Assembly: GCA_021800795.1 (NCBI GenBank)
Contig: JAJYYO010000016.1
Location: forward strand, 1 to 64,000
Direction: 5' to 3'
DNA: 64,000 nucleotides
From: Pseudomonadota bacterium
GTDB taxonomy: Bacteria; Pseudomonadota; Gammaproteobacteria; Burkholderiales; Gallionellaceae
Each line of letters opens with the position of its first letter. Within the stretch, counting starts at the first letter, position 1. Below the pieces are notes generated by a model. That model was not told the origin of the DNA, did not search any database, and saw only the letters and a program-made list of their open reading frames with translations. Shown piece after piece: positions 31,521-39,981 of the stretch. The position numbers and the translations under genes are program-made.

Positions 31521-32806
31521 TGACTTCTTTGCGCCGAGACGACCCACACCGGGTTTTCCGCCTGTAGCCGGTGCATATGCAAAATCGGCTGACTGCGCGA
31601 AGCCTGCAACTGCGTGACATCCCAGATTGCGCCCAGCGCACCCAGTGTCGAGAGCGCCACATTCAGATTTTCAAACGTCACAAAATTCATAATCAGCCAG
31701 CCATCCGGTTTTAATCGTTGCAATCCGAGTTTTATCAATTCGTCCAGTTCGCCGCCCGAACCGCCGATGAAGATGGCATCGGGATCGGGCCACACCGCCA
31801 TCCCGGACGGCGCTTTATCGTTGATCAGCGTGTAATTGGAGACGCCCATGCGCTGCCGGTTCTGTGATGCGATCGCCGCATCATCGCTATTTTTCTCGAT
31901 GGCATACACATGCCCGCCCGAACACAGGCGCGCCGCTTCCAGACCTACCGCACCTGAACCCGCACCGATGTCCCAGACGATGCTGCTGTGGTGCAGCTGC
32001 ATGCGCGCCAGCGACACGGCGCGCACCTCGCGCTTGGTGATCAGTCCCTTGTCCGGTTTGCGTTGCAGGAATGCAGCATCTTCCAGACCGAACAGCACCT
32101 CGTCCTTATGCGGCTTGCAGTGTTGCAAGATCACCATATTCGGATCGGCGCACACCAGAGCCACGCACTGCGCCACCGGCAGCGGGCCGATTATTTTTTC
32201 GGCTAGTTCAGTGTGTTCAGTTTGGAAAATACGGCTCGCGACGCTCATCTGAAACGCCTCTCCCAAGCCCTCGCTCACCAGCATGCGCGCGATGCGCGCC
32301 GGGGTATTCTCGGGACTGGTGAACACCGCCAGCAATTCATGATGGCGCACCGCCTGCAGCAGCGCATACAGGCCGTGTTCAGGCGTGGCGCCCATAAACC
32401 ACTCACCGGCATCTTTGCTGTGCACCGAACAGATTTTCGCCTCCTGCCACGCCAGACCGAACCTGGCGCATGCCCATTGCAGCGTGGATACATTGGGCAA
32501 CACCTCGCAGGCATTCAGGCCGAGCTTGCCGATCAAAAATGACGCAATGCCGTGACACAGCGGATCGCCGGTGGCCAGCACCACGACGCGGCGACCCGCG
32601 TCTCGCGCCTCTGCCACCCATCCGGCAACGCGGTTCAACTGCCCGCCCATATCGCGCTGTTCGGCATGGGCTGGAAACTCAAACAGCGACAACGTGCGTG
32701 CCGCACCAATCACCAGATCGGCCGATTGCAAATGTTCGAGCGCCGCAGGGGTCAGACCCGCAGCAGCATTATCCAGCACGCCGATGATGCGGCAAGGTTC
32801 AGTCAT
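31514..32806 (-). CDS. cobL: Bifunctional CbiE/CbiT (CobL-type) methyltransferase/decarboxylase
   Basis: CbiE-like N-terminus; GLITKREVRAVSLARMQLHHSSIVWDIGAGSGAVGLEAARL (CbiT). Confidence 0.93.
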   Translation of the reverse strand: MTEPCRIIGVLDNAAAGLTPAALEHLQSADLVIGAARTLSLFEFPAHAEQRDMGGQLNRVAGWVAEARDAGRRVVVLATGDPLCHGIASFLIGKLGLNACEVLPNVSTLQWACARFGLAWQEAKICSVHSKDAGEWFMGATPEHGLYALLQAVRHHELLAVFTSPENTPARIARMLVSEGLGEAFQMSVASRIFQTEHTELAEKIIGPLPVAQCVALVCADPNMVILQHCKPHKDEVLFGLEDAAFLQRKPDKGLITKREVRAVSLARMQLHHSSIVWDIGAGSGAVGLEAARLCSGGHVYAIEKNSDDAAIASQNRQRMGVSNYTLINDKAPSGMAVWPDPDAIFIGGSGGELDELIKLGLQRLKPDGWLIMNFVTFENLNVALSTLGALGAIWDVTQLQASRSQPILHMHRLQAENPVWVVSAQRSQV

Positions 32807-33905
32807 GATCTTGATTTACCTCAGCAATTTTGTTTCCCTCAAAGTCGCAAATCAGCACTTTCAGGGTGAATTTATCCGGATAACGCGAGGCCAAGGTGCT
32901 GATCACGCGGCGTCCCAGCTCAAGATGAAATGCATACGCAAGGCCCAGTTGCTCCATCTGTTCCGCGCCGAAACGCGCCGTCTCGGCCGCGCGTATCTCG
33001 GCACATATTTCCGGAGGAGCGCCAACGGCGGCGGCAATATCCGCAACCAGGTCGGTGTCGACCGCGTTGCGTCCCGCATGCGTAATGGTTTCCCCTTGCG
33101 CCATCTTGGTGAGTTTGCCCACCATGCCGCCGATCACCACATGACGGATGCCCTGTTTGACCGAGGTATCCAGCGCGTATCTCAGAAAGTCGCCCATCTG
33201 CACGAAGCACAACTGGGCAAGTTCGGGCAATTCGCGCATGACGAATTTTTCGGTGCGCCCCCCGGTGGTTAACACCACCGTATCCAGCCCTTGCCTGGCC
33301 GCAACTTCGACGCCCTGGATCACGCTGGCGCGGAATGCGGCAGTGGAATAGGGATGCACGATGCCGGTGGTGCCGAGTATCGAGATGCCGTTCAGGATAC
33401 CCAACCGCGCGTTCAATGTGCGCTTCGCCATGTCTTCGCCGCCCGGCACCGAGATGGTCACTTCAAGGCCATCCCGGCTCAACAGCGATCCTGCTGCGGC
33501 GCGCACATTGTCGATGATGTTGCGGCGCGGCACCGGGTTGATCGCGGGGCCGCCGACTTCCAGCCCCAGCCCGCGCATGGTCACCAGCCCCACACCCTCC
33601 CCGCCCTTGAGCAGCACCGCATCGGGGTTATCCGGCAATACGCGCACATCGGCGGTGAGATGCGCCTTGTCGGTGACATCCGGATCATCGCCCGCATCCT
33701 TGACGACCACCGCATGCGCATGCCCGTCCGCACAATACCCCTCGGTTACCGCGAAGCGCACCACCTGGCCGTTGGGCAAACGGCAATCGATTTCATCAGG
33801 CACCTGACCCGCAACCAGACCCAGGGTTGCCGCGCGCGCCGCCGCAGCCGAACAGGCCCCGGTGGTATATCCCTTGCGCGTCCCTTTGGCCTTTTGCGTT
33901 TCCAT
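32799..33905 (-). CDS. cbiD: Cobalt-precorrin-5B C1-methyltransferase CbiD
   Basis: KGYTTGACSAAAARAATLGLV; TGIVHPYSTAAFRASVIQGVEVA. Confidence 0.95.
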   Translation of the reverse strand: METQKAKGTRKGYTTGACSAAAARAATLGLVAGQVPDEIDCRLPNGQVVRFAVTEGYCADGHAHAVVVKDAGDDPDVTDKAHLTADVRVLPDNPDAVLLKGGEGVGLVTMRGLGLEVGGPAINPVPRRNIIDNVRAAAGSLLSRDGLEVTISVPGGEDMAKRTLNARLGILNGISILGTTGIVHPYSTAAFRASVIQGVEVAARQGLDTVVLTTGGRTEKFVMRELPELAQLCFVQMGDFLRYALDTSVKQGIRHVVIGGMVGKLTKMAQGETITHAGRNAVDTDLVADIAAAVGAPPEICAEIRAAETARFGAEQMEQLGLAYAFHLELGRRVISTLASRYPDKFTLKVLICDFEGNKIAEVNQDHD

Positions 33906-34579
33906 CAGGCGTGTTTTTGTTTGGCTTCCGCCAGCGCCAGAATCGCGTGCAGGGTCGCAACCACCAGGGTTGATCCTCCCTTGCGCCCCTCGATGATGAT
34001 CCACGGAATATCTGCAAGCTCACTCAACAGCGCTTTCGATTCTGCGGCGGAAACGAAGCCCACCGGCATGCCGACGATGAGCGCAGGCCTTACGCCTTGT
34101 TCGCGTATCAGACGCAAAACTTCCAGCAACGCAGTAGGCGCATTACCAATGGCTACGATGCCGCCATCCAGCAAGCCCTGTTCATTTGCCTTACGCATCG
34201 CCTGCACTGCGCGGGTGCTGTTCTCGACTTTGGCCTGTGCAATCACATCTTCATCGGAAATAAACTGGTACGCGCTGCTGCCAAAATGCGCCAAACGCGG
34301 TTTCGACAAACCGACACAGATCATTTCCACATCGGCAACAATGGGCGCGCCTCGTGCCACGGCTTGCAGCCCGGCTTTGATCGCGTCAGGATGAAAGCGC
34401 GTCAGTCCGTTAAATTCAAAATCGGCGGTCGCATGAATGATGCGCCGCACCACCTGCCATTGCTCAGGGCTGTACTCATGCGGCCCCGCCTCGGCATCGA
34501 CGATTGCAAAGGAATCGTGTTCGATCTGCCGGCCGGCCTGGGTGAGCTGTTCTGTGACGGTATTTTGCAGATTATTCAT
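33905..34579 (-). CDS. cbiC: Precorrin-8X/cobalt-precorrin-8 methylmutase
   Basis: IIHATADFEFNGLTRFHPDAIKAGLQAVARGAPIVADVEMI; GMPVGFVSAAESKALL. Confidence 0.94.
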   Translation of the reverse strand: MNNLQNTVTEQLTQAGRQIEHDSFAIVDAEAGPHEYSPEQWQVVRRIIHATADFEFNGLTRFHPDAIKAGLQAVARGAPIVADVEMICVGLSKPRLAHFGSSAYQFISDEDVIAQAKVENSTRAVQAMRKANEQGLLDGGIVAIGNAPTALLEVLRLIREQGVRPALIVGMPVGFVSAAESKALLSELADIPWIIIEGRKGGSTLVVATLHAILALAEAKQKHA

Positions 34580-35462
34580 GGTGATGATGGTCGCCGTGCT
34601 CCTCGGCAAACTCCCGGTACTTGCAGCCGTCGCAGGGCATAGTGGCCGACTGCGTTGATCCTGACTGCACCGCCTGCACGCGCTCGTCCAGCAGCTGGAA
34701 TATCTCATCCTCGAAACCGAAATAACTGCCCGACGCAAAACGCACTTGCGGGTATTGCAGGCGCAGGTGCTCGATCTGGCGGCCGATACGCTCGATCAAC
34801 GTACCGGTGAACAGGTAGTAGGGCAGCACGGCAATCTGCATCATGCCAAGCTTCACCTGGCGTTGCACGACCGTTTCCAGGCGCGGGAAAGTGATGCCGG
34901 TAAACGCGATGTCCACCAGCTCATGATGCGTCTCTTCGAGCAGCCAGCGTGCCATCTTGGCCACTTCGCCGTTGGCGGCACGATCGGATGAACCGCGCCC
35001 GAGAATAATGACACCGGTATTTTTTGGGTCCGGCATATCCAGTGCGCTCATCGCCTTGTTCAGATTGCGCTTCAGGATTTTCAGGATACGATCATCCGCC
35101 CCGAGATTCGGCACATACAGAAATTCGGTATCCGGATGACGCAAGCGCGCCTGGGCGATATGCTCGGGCGCCTCCATCTTGACATGCCCCGCCGCGTTCA
35201 GAATCAAAGGCACGACGATGACACGCGATGCGTTGCGTGCTGCGCGATCAAGCCCGCCATCGAGCAGCACATCGGCGAACTCGATGAAGCACACTTCGAT
35301 GCGCCACTGCGGCTGACGTGTGCGCCAAAGCTCCGCGAAAGCCTCGATCTCGCGGTTTCCTTCCGCGTTTCTCGAACCGTGGCCAATCAATAATATGGTT
35401 TCACTCAACTTGCGACTCCTTTTTGATTCCGCGACGGAAGCGGTGGGTAAATGTCTCGTCAT
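34572..35462 (-). CDS. cbiX: Sirohydrochlorin cobaltochelatase CbiX (two-domain; start uncertain)
   Basis: ETILLIGHGSRNAEGNREIEAFAELW; VIILGRGSSDRAANGEVAKMARWL; His-rich C-terminus HGDHHHHE. Confidence 0.9.
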   Translation of the reverse strand: MTRHLPTASVAESKRSRKLSETILLIGHGSRNAEGNREIEAFAELWRTRQPQWRIEVCFIEFADVLLDGGLDRAARNASRVIVVPLILNAAGHVKMEAPEHIAQARLRHPDTEFLYVPNLGADDRILKILKRNLNKAMSALDMPDPKNTGVIILGRGSSDRAANGEVAKMARWLLEETHHELVDIAFTGITFPRLETVVQRQVKLGMMQIAVLPYYLFTGTLIERIGRQIEHLRLQYPQVRFASGSYFGFEDEIFQLLDERVQAVQSGSTQSATMPCDGCKYREFAEEHGDHHHHE

Positions 35463-36210
35463 ATAATTTTGATTTTTTCAATTCAGGCCAGTTGCGCGCA
35501 CCCAGCGCGGGACTGACGATGATCATGGCCTGGCTGTTGATCTTCTGTTCGCGGCACAACTGTCGTATGTCGGCCAGCGTGCCGCGGACGATTTTTTCCT
35601 CATCCGGCCAGCTCGCCTTGTGCACCACCAGGATGGGCGAATCGTCCGGCCAGCCTGCATCGAGCAATGCCTTGATGACTTCGCCCATCAAAGTGATGGA
35701 CAGAAAGATGCACAGCGTGCTGTGATGCGCCGCTAATTCGCGCAAGCCTTCACCCTCCGGCATCGGCGTGCGGCCTTCCATGCGCGTCAGAATGACGGTC
35801 TGCGTCACCTCCGGCAGGGTCAGGCTCTCGCACGCCGCAGCAGCGGAGGCCATCGCCGATGATACGCCCGGCACCACGCCGACGGCGACCCCTGCGGCAT
35901 CCAGCGGCTGCACCATTTCGATCAGCGCACCGTACAGCGTCGGATCGCCGGTTTGCAGTCTCACCACAACTTCGTGCCGACCCGCCTGGCCTATCAGCCA
36001 GGCGGTGATCTCCTCCAGCGCCATGCTCTTGGAATCGACGATCTCGCACCCGGCCTTGGCCCAGCGCGTGGTCGCCTGGGCCACCAGCGAACCGGCATAG
36101 AGTATGGCGCCCGCGCAGGCGACAAGATCGCGCCCCTTGACCGTAATGAGATCCGGATCGCCCGGCCCCGCACCGACAAACCAGACTTTACCGGGGTGTG
36201 CTGGCGTCAT
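35401..36210 (-). CDS. cbiF: Precorrin-4/cobalt-precorrin-4 C11-methyltransferase
   Basis: GKVWFVGAGPGDPDLITVKGRDLVACAGAILYAGSLV. Confidence 0.94.
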   Translation of the reverse strand: MTPAHPGKVWFVGAGPGDPDLITVKGRDLVACAGAILYAGSLVAQATTRWAKAGCEIVDSKSMALEEITAWLIGQAGRHEVVVRLQTGDPTLYGALIEMVQPLDAAGVAVGVVPGVSSAMASAAAACESLTLPEVTQTVILTRMEGRTPMPEGEGLRELAAHHSTLCIFLSITLMGEVIKALLDAGWPDDSPILVVHKASWPDEEKIVRGTLADIRQLCREQKINSQAMIIVSPALGARNWPELKKSKLYDETFTHRFRRGIKKESQVE

Positions 36211-36244
36211 GAAATATCCGGTTTCCGGAATACAAATTTTACGA

Positions 36245-37246
36245 TCATGCTGATTTTCTCCAATAACCCCATGCCATGCCCAGCAGCGCCGGGAACATCA
36301 ACACCATGAAGGACAACCAATGGCGCGCCTCGGTCGGCGACTTTGCGCCGGTATGCAGCCACGCTGAAACATAAACCGGCGGCGCAGCCATCCCTAAGGT
36401 GTCGGCAACACGCGCCTCCACCTTGTAATCCGCACCGTCAGGCGGCGCATAGCGCAGCGTCAACAGATCGCCGGGTATGACACCCGCCAGCGCCAGCACC
36501 GGCTGCCCCGATTCGCCGTGTATCACCTGAAGATCAACAGCCACGTCTGTCAGGGGCGCATTGTTCTGCCGAACCTGCATATCCCAGGGCAACGGCGAGG
36601 TATTCGCCACCCCCTGATACCCGGGATTGACGAAGCGCAAAGACAGGTTGCCCGCGTTTTTTTCGTCGCTGTGATGCGCCTCCCCCATCTCATGGGCAAA
36701 ACCGGATGTAGGCTGGCCGCTTAACAACACAGCAAACAGTACCGCAGGCGCGGCGAGGTGTCGCAACTGGTGCCCGCTCAAAAATCCCGCAGCCAGCAGC
36801 AATACCACATACAGCATGTCCACTGCATATTTGGAGAGCGGTGTCTGCACCTCAAACTGCCGTTCAAAATGCGCAGCACCGGATACCGAACGTATCGCGA
36901 TGCGGTACTTCCCCTCATCCACGAAGCGCATCTTGAGTCTCAACTTGCCATCGGGCAATTTCAGGCGGGTCTCAAGCACTGTACCCGGCGACTTGTATTC
37001 CACGAACAACAGCGGAAATTTGGAGACCAGTTTCTCCACGTTGACCTCGTATACGCCGGGCTGTCCGAGATCGGCCTGAAAGCTGGCCAGTTCACCCGCC
37101 ACAGGGCTCGCCGGCGCCCAGTTTTCACCCGGCGCATCAAAGGACACGAAATATCGCACAAACAGCAAGGCGGCCGAGACCACGAGCGCGGCCAGCACGA
37201 TCGGCAGCAGCGCATTGAACACGCGCATGTTCAATCTTAGTGACAT
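36245..37246 (-). CDS. Uncharacterised multi-TM membrane protein, cobalamin cluster
   Basis: N-terminal TM, periplasmic beta-rich stretches, HEMGEAHHSDE, C-terminal TM; follows the cbtB-like gene. Confidence 0.6.
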   Translation of the reverse strand: MSLRLNMRVFNALLPIVLAALVVSAALLFVRYFVSFDAPGENWAPASPVAGELASFQADLGQPGVYEVNVEKLVSKFPLLFVEYKSPGTVLETRLKLPDGKLRLKMRFVDEGKYRIAIRSVSGAAHFERQFEVQTPLSKYAVDMLYVVLLLAAGFLSGHQLRHLAAPAVLFAVLLSGQPTSGFAHEMGEAHHSDEKNAGNLSLRFVNPGYQGVANTSPLPWDMQVRQNNAPLTDVAVDLQVIHGESGQPVLALAGVIPGDLLTLRYAPPDGADYKVEARVADTLGMAAPPVYVSAWLHTGAKSPTEARHWLSFMVLMFPALLGMAWGYWRKSA

Positions 37247-37434
37247 TGCACGAAGGTGGAGGAATGTCGCACGCCGTGCATCGCGTTGTGGATATCGGGC
37301 ATGCCGGTGAAGAACACTAAAAACAATACCAGCGGAATCCAGCCTGCCCAGAGAATCCTCGCGGTCCAGGTGGCAAGCTTGCGCAGCGGCGCAGCAAGAT
37401 TCTGTGTTTCATTAACGACGGTTGCGTTGTACAT
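37237..37434 (-). CDS. CbtB-like cobalt transporter subunit
   Basis: One TM plus C-terminal His motif DIHNAMHGVRHSSTFVQCH. Confidence 0.8.
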   Translation of the reverse strand: MYNATVVNETQNLAAPLRKLATWTARILWAGWIPLVLFLVFFTGMPDIHNAMHGVRHSSTFVQCH

Positions 37435-37459
37435 GGTGTGCTCCTTCGGTTGGTAAAAG

Positions 37460-38752
37460 TTAAGGGATAAAAAAATGTGCAGCCGCCGATAAATTCGAGG
37501 GCAGATAATAATGCATATAAGAGGCATGCAGACGACCCTGTTGATACACGGCTTCCGGTTTGCCGCGCGCGCGAGCCGGCACGGTCATCGCAAACGGCTC
37601 GCATGGGGTATCCATTTTCGAGTGGTGAAAGGTGTGTCCGCGCAGCGCGCCCTCCGGCAGCGTCACACCGTGCATGCCCAGATTGACCAGTTTTTTCTGC
37701 ATCACCGCGTGACCCGGCAGCAAGCCTGCCATTTCGGCCCGGTTTCCCTCTGCATCGGTCAATGTTTCCAGCAGATAAAGCATGCCGCCGCATTCGGCGA
37801 GAATGGGTTTGTTCTGCGCATGATGCAAGCGTATCGCGTTGCGCATCGGCGTGTTTGCTGCCAGCTCTGACAGGTGCAACTCGGGGTAACCGCCGGGCAG
37901 GTACAAACTGTCCGCTTCCGGCAAGACGCTGTCTTCAAGCGGCGAAAAAAATTTCAGTTCGGCGCCCAGAGCGCGCAGCGCATCGAGATTGGCGCGATAC
38001 AGAAACGAAAAAACCGCATCCTGCGCTACCGCAATTTTGATGCCTGCCAGTGTGCGCTGCGGCAATGCCGCATCGACCGGCGCGAAGGCAACCGCTTCGG
38101 GCAAGGCAGCACAGGCCTGTTCAGCCAGCTTGCCGGCCGTATACACTATGCGCTGATCCAGATCGGCAATTTCCTGCGCCTGCACCAGCCCGAGATGCCG
38201 CTCCGGCAGGCTCAGCTCGGCATCGCGCATCAATGTAGCGAAACAGCCGACGCCTTGCGGCAGGCTTTCTTTCAGCATGTCCGCGTGATTTGGGCTTGCC
38301 ACGCGGTTGGCCAGCACGCCGAAAAATCCAACGTCCGCCCGGTAATGGGCAAGGCCGTAAGCGATAGCGCCGAAGGTCTGCGCCATCGCGCCGGCATCGA
38401 TCACCGCCAGCACCGGAATGCCGAATAACGCCGCCAGATCGGCGCTGGAGGGATTGCCGTCGAACAACCCCATCACGCCTTCGATCAGTATCAAATCGGC
38501 CTCCGACGCCGCCCGGTAAAGCAACTCTCGGCAATGCGTCTCGCCCCCCATCCACAAATCGAGCTGATAAACCGGATGACCCGAGGCGCGCTCCAGTATC
38601 ATCGGGTCGAGAAAATCCGGACCGCTTTTGAATACGCGCACCTGCCGCCCCTGGCTGCGGTGATGTGCAGCCAGGGCGGCGGTGACCGTGGTTTTCCCCT
38701 GCCCGGAGGCGGGCGCCGCAATCAGCAAGGCAGGACAAAAATGCGTGTTCAT
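37460..38752 (-). CDS. cbiA: Cobyrinate a,c-diamide synthase
   Basis: ALLIAAPASGQGKTTVTAALAAHHRSQGRQVRVFKSGPDFLDPMIL; ECGGMLYLLE. Confidence 0.95.
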   Translation of the reverse strand: MNTHFCPALLIAAPASGQGKTTVTAALAAHHRSQGRQVRVFKSGPDFLDPMILERASGHPVYQLDLWMGGETHCRELLYRAASEADLILIEGVMGLFDGNPSSADLAALFGIPVLAVIDAGAMAQTFGAIAYGLAHYRADVGFFGVLANRVASPNHADMLKESLPQGVGCFATLMRDAELSLPERHLGLVQAQEIADLDQRIVYTAGKLAEQACAALPEAVAFAPVDAALPQRTLAGIKIAVAQDAVFSFLYRANLDALRALGAELKFFSPLEDSVLPEADSLYLPGGYPELHLSELAANTPMRNAIRLHHAQNKPILAECGGMLYLLETLTDAEGNRAEMAGLLPGHAVMQKKLVNLGMHGVTLPEGALRGHTFHHSKMDTPCEPFAMTVPARARGKPEAVYQQGRLHASYMHYYLPSNLSAAAHFFIP

Positions 38753-38754
38753 AT

Positions 38755-39354
38755 TCAGAGATCTATGCCGGGTTGAGCGCGTATGCCTGCGCGAAAAGCG
38801 TGTTTGACGTCAGCAATTTCACTCACCGTATCGGCCAAGTCCAGCAGGCATTGCGGCGCTGCCCGCCCCGTGATCACCACATGCTGCGTGGCAGGCCGGG
38901 ATGCCAGATCATTGCATACCTGTTTTTCATCCAGATAGCCGTATTTCAGCAAATAAGTCAGTTCATCCAGCACCACCAGATGCAGCGAGTCATCCTTTAG
39001 CATATTCTGCGCAACGGCCCATCCGCGCTGGGCTGTCGCGATATCCGCATCGCGGTTTTGCGTATCCCAGGTGAAGCCGTCGCCCAGCACATGCCACTGC
39101 ACATCCGGCTGATTGCCCAGAAACTTCTCTTCGCCGGTATCGCGACGGCTTTTCAGAAACTGTGCCACGCCCGCCTTGTAACCATAACCTAAGCAGCGCG
39201 CGACCATGCCGAACGCGGAACTGGACTTGCCCTTGCCGTTGCCGGTCAGCACCAGCAACAGTCCCTTATCCTGATCTGCCCTGGCAATCGCCGCATCCAC
39301 CACGGCCTTCTTGCGCGCCATGCGGCGGCTGTGCTGTTCGCTGTTATCCGGCAT
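38755..39354 (-). CDS. cobO: Cob(I)yrinic acid a,c-diamide adenosyltransferase
   Basis: LLLVLTGNGKGKSSSAFGMVARCLGYGYKAGVAQFLK. Confidence 0.95.
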   Translation of the reverse strand: MPDNSEQHSRRMARKKAVVDAAIARADQDKGLLLVLTGNGKGKSSSAFGMVARCLGYGYKAGVAQFLKSRRDTGEEKFLGNQPDVQWHVLGDGFTWDTQNRDADIATAQRGWAVAQNMLKDDSLHLVVLDELTYLLKYGYLDEKQVCNDLASRPATQHVVITGRAAPQCLLDLADTVSEIADVKHAFRAGIRAQPGIDL

Positions 39355-39910
39355 GATTCACCCGATTGGCCCTTAGCGTGAACAGCACATACAGCAGGAC
39401 GGCAGGAACCAGATAAATCGCCGCGCCGGTGAGATAAGGCCCATAGTATTGCGCGACACGGGCAGCGTATTCGCTGATATGCATGTCGGGGTAGCGGCCT
39501 GAGAACAGATAGAACGCGCCGTTGGATATGAAAAACGCCACGCTCACCGCCGCGAATGAGACAGCTGAAAATACACCCAGACTGCGCAGCGTATCCCGAT
39601 GAACTCGCGCATAGCCGCGTCCTGCAACCCACAGCACAGCATAGGTCGGGATCAGAAACCAGTAGGCTGACGTCACGCAGTAATCCGATACGCCCATATG
39701 CGTGATCGCGACATAATCGAGCAGCGCGGCTTCTGCCAGCAGGGCGCCGAACAGCAGCGGGCTGGCGACCAGAAAGCCTGCCAGCAGAAACACCGCCAGC
39801 GATGCGTCCGGCAAATGCATGGCACTTCCGAAATGGTGCATGCGCGTCGCGGCCATCAAGACCATCAGGACGGCGCACAGCACAAGCGACTTGTTTTGTG
39901 TCATATTCAT
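39344..39910 (-). CDS. btuM: BtuM-like cobalamin transporter (solitary ECF S-component type)
   Basis: Six-TM small membrane protein MNMTQNKSLVLCAVLMVLMAATRMHHFG...SDYCVTSAYWFLIP; Cys78 (MNM start); between cobO and btuB. Confidence 0.75.
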   Translation of the reverse strand: MNMTQNKSLVLCAVLMVLMAATRMHHFGSAMHLPDASLAVFLLAGFLVASPLLFGALLAEAALLDYVAITHMGVSDYCVTSAYWFLIPTYAVLWVAGRGYARVHRDTLRSLGVFSAVSFAAVSVAFFISNGAFYLFSGRYPDMHISEYAARVAQYYGPYLTGAAIYLVPAVLLYVLFTLRANRVNHAG

Positions 39911-39981
39911 AACTCCTGTTAAAAATGGAACCGCCTTATCACAAGACATGCTGCAAATGGGGGCTGAGCCCCCATCGCATA

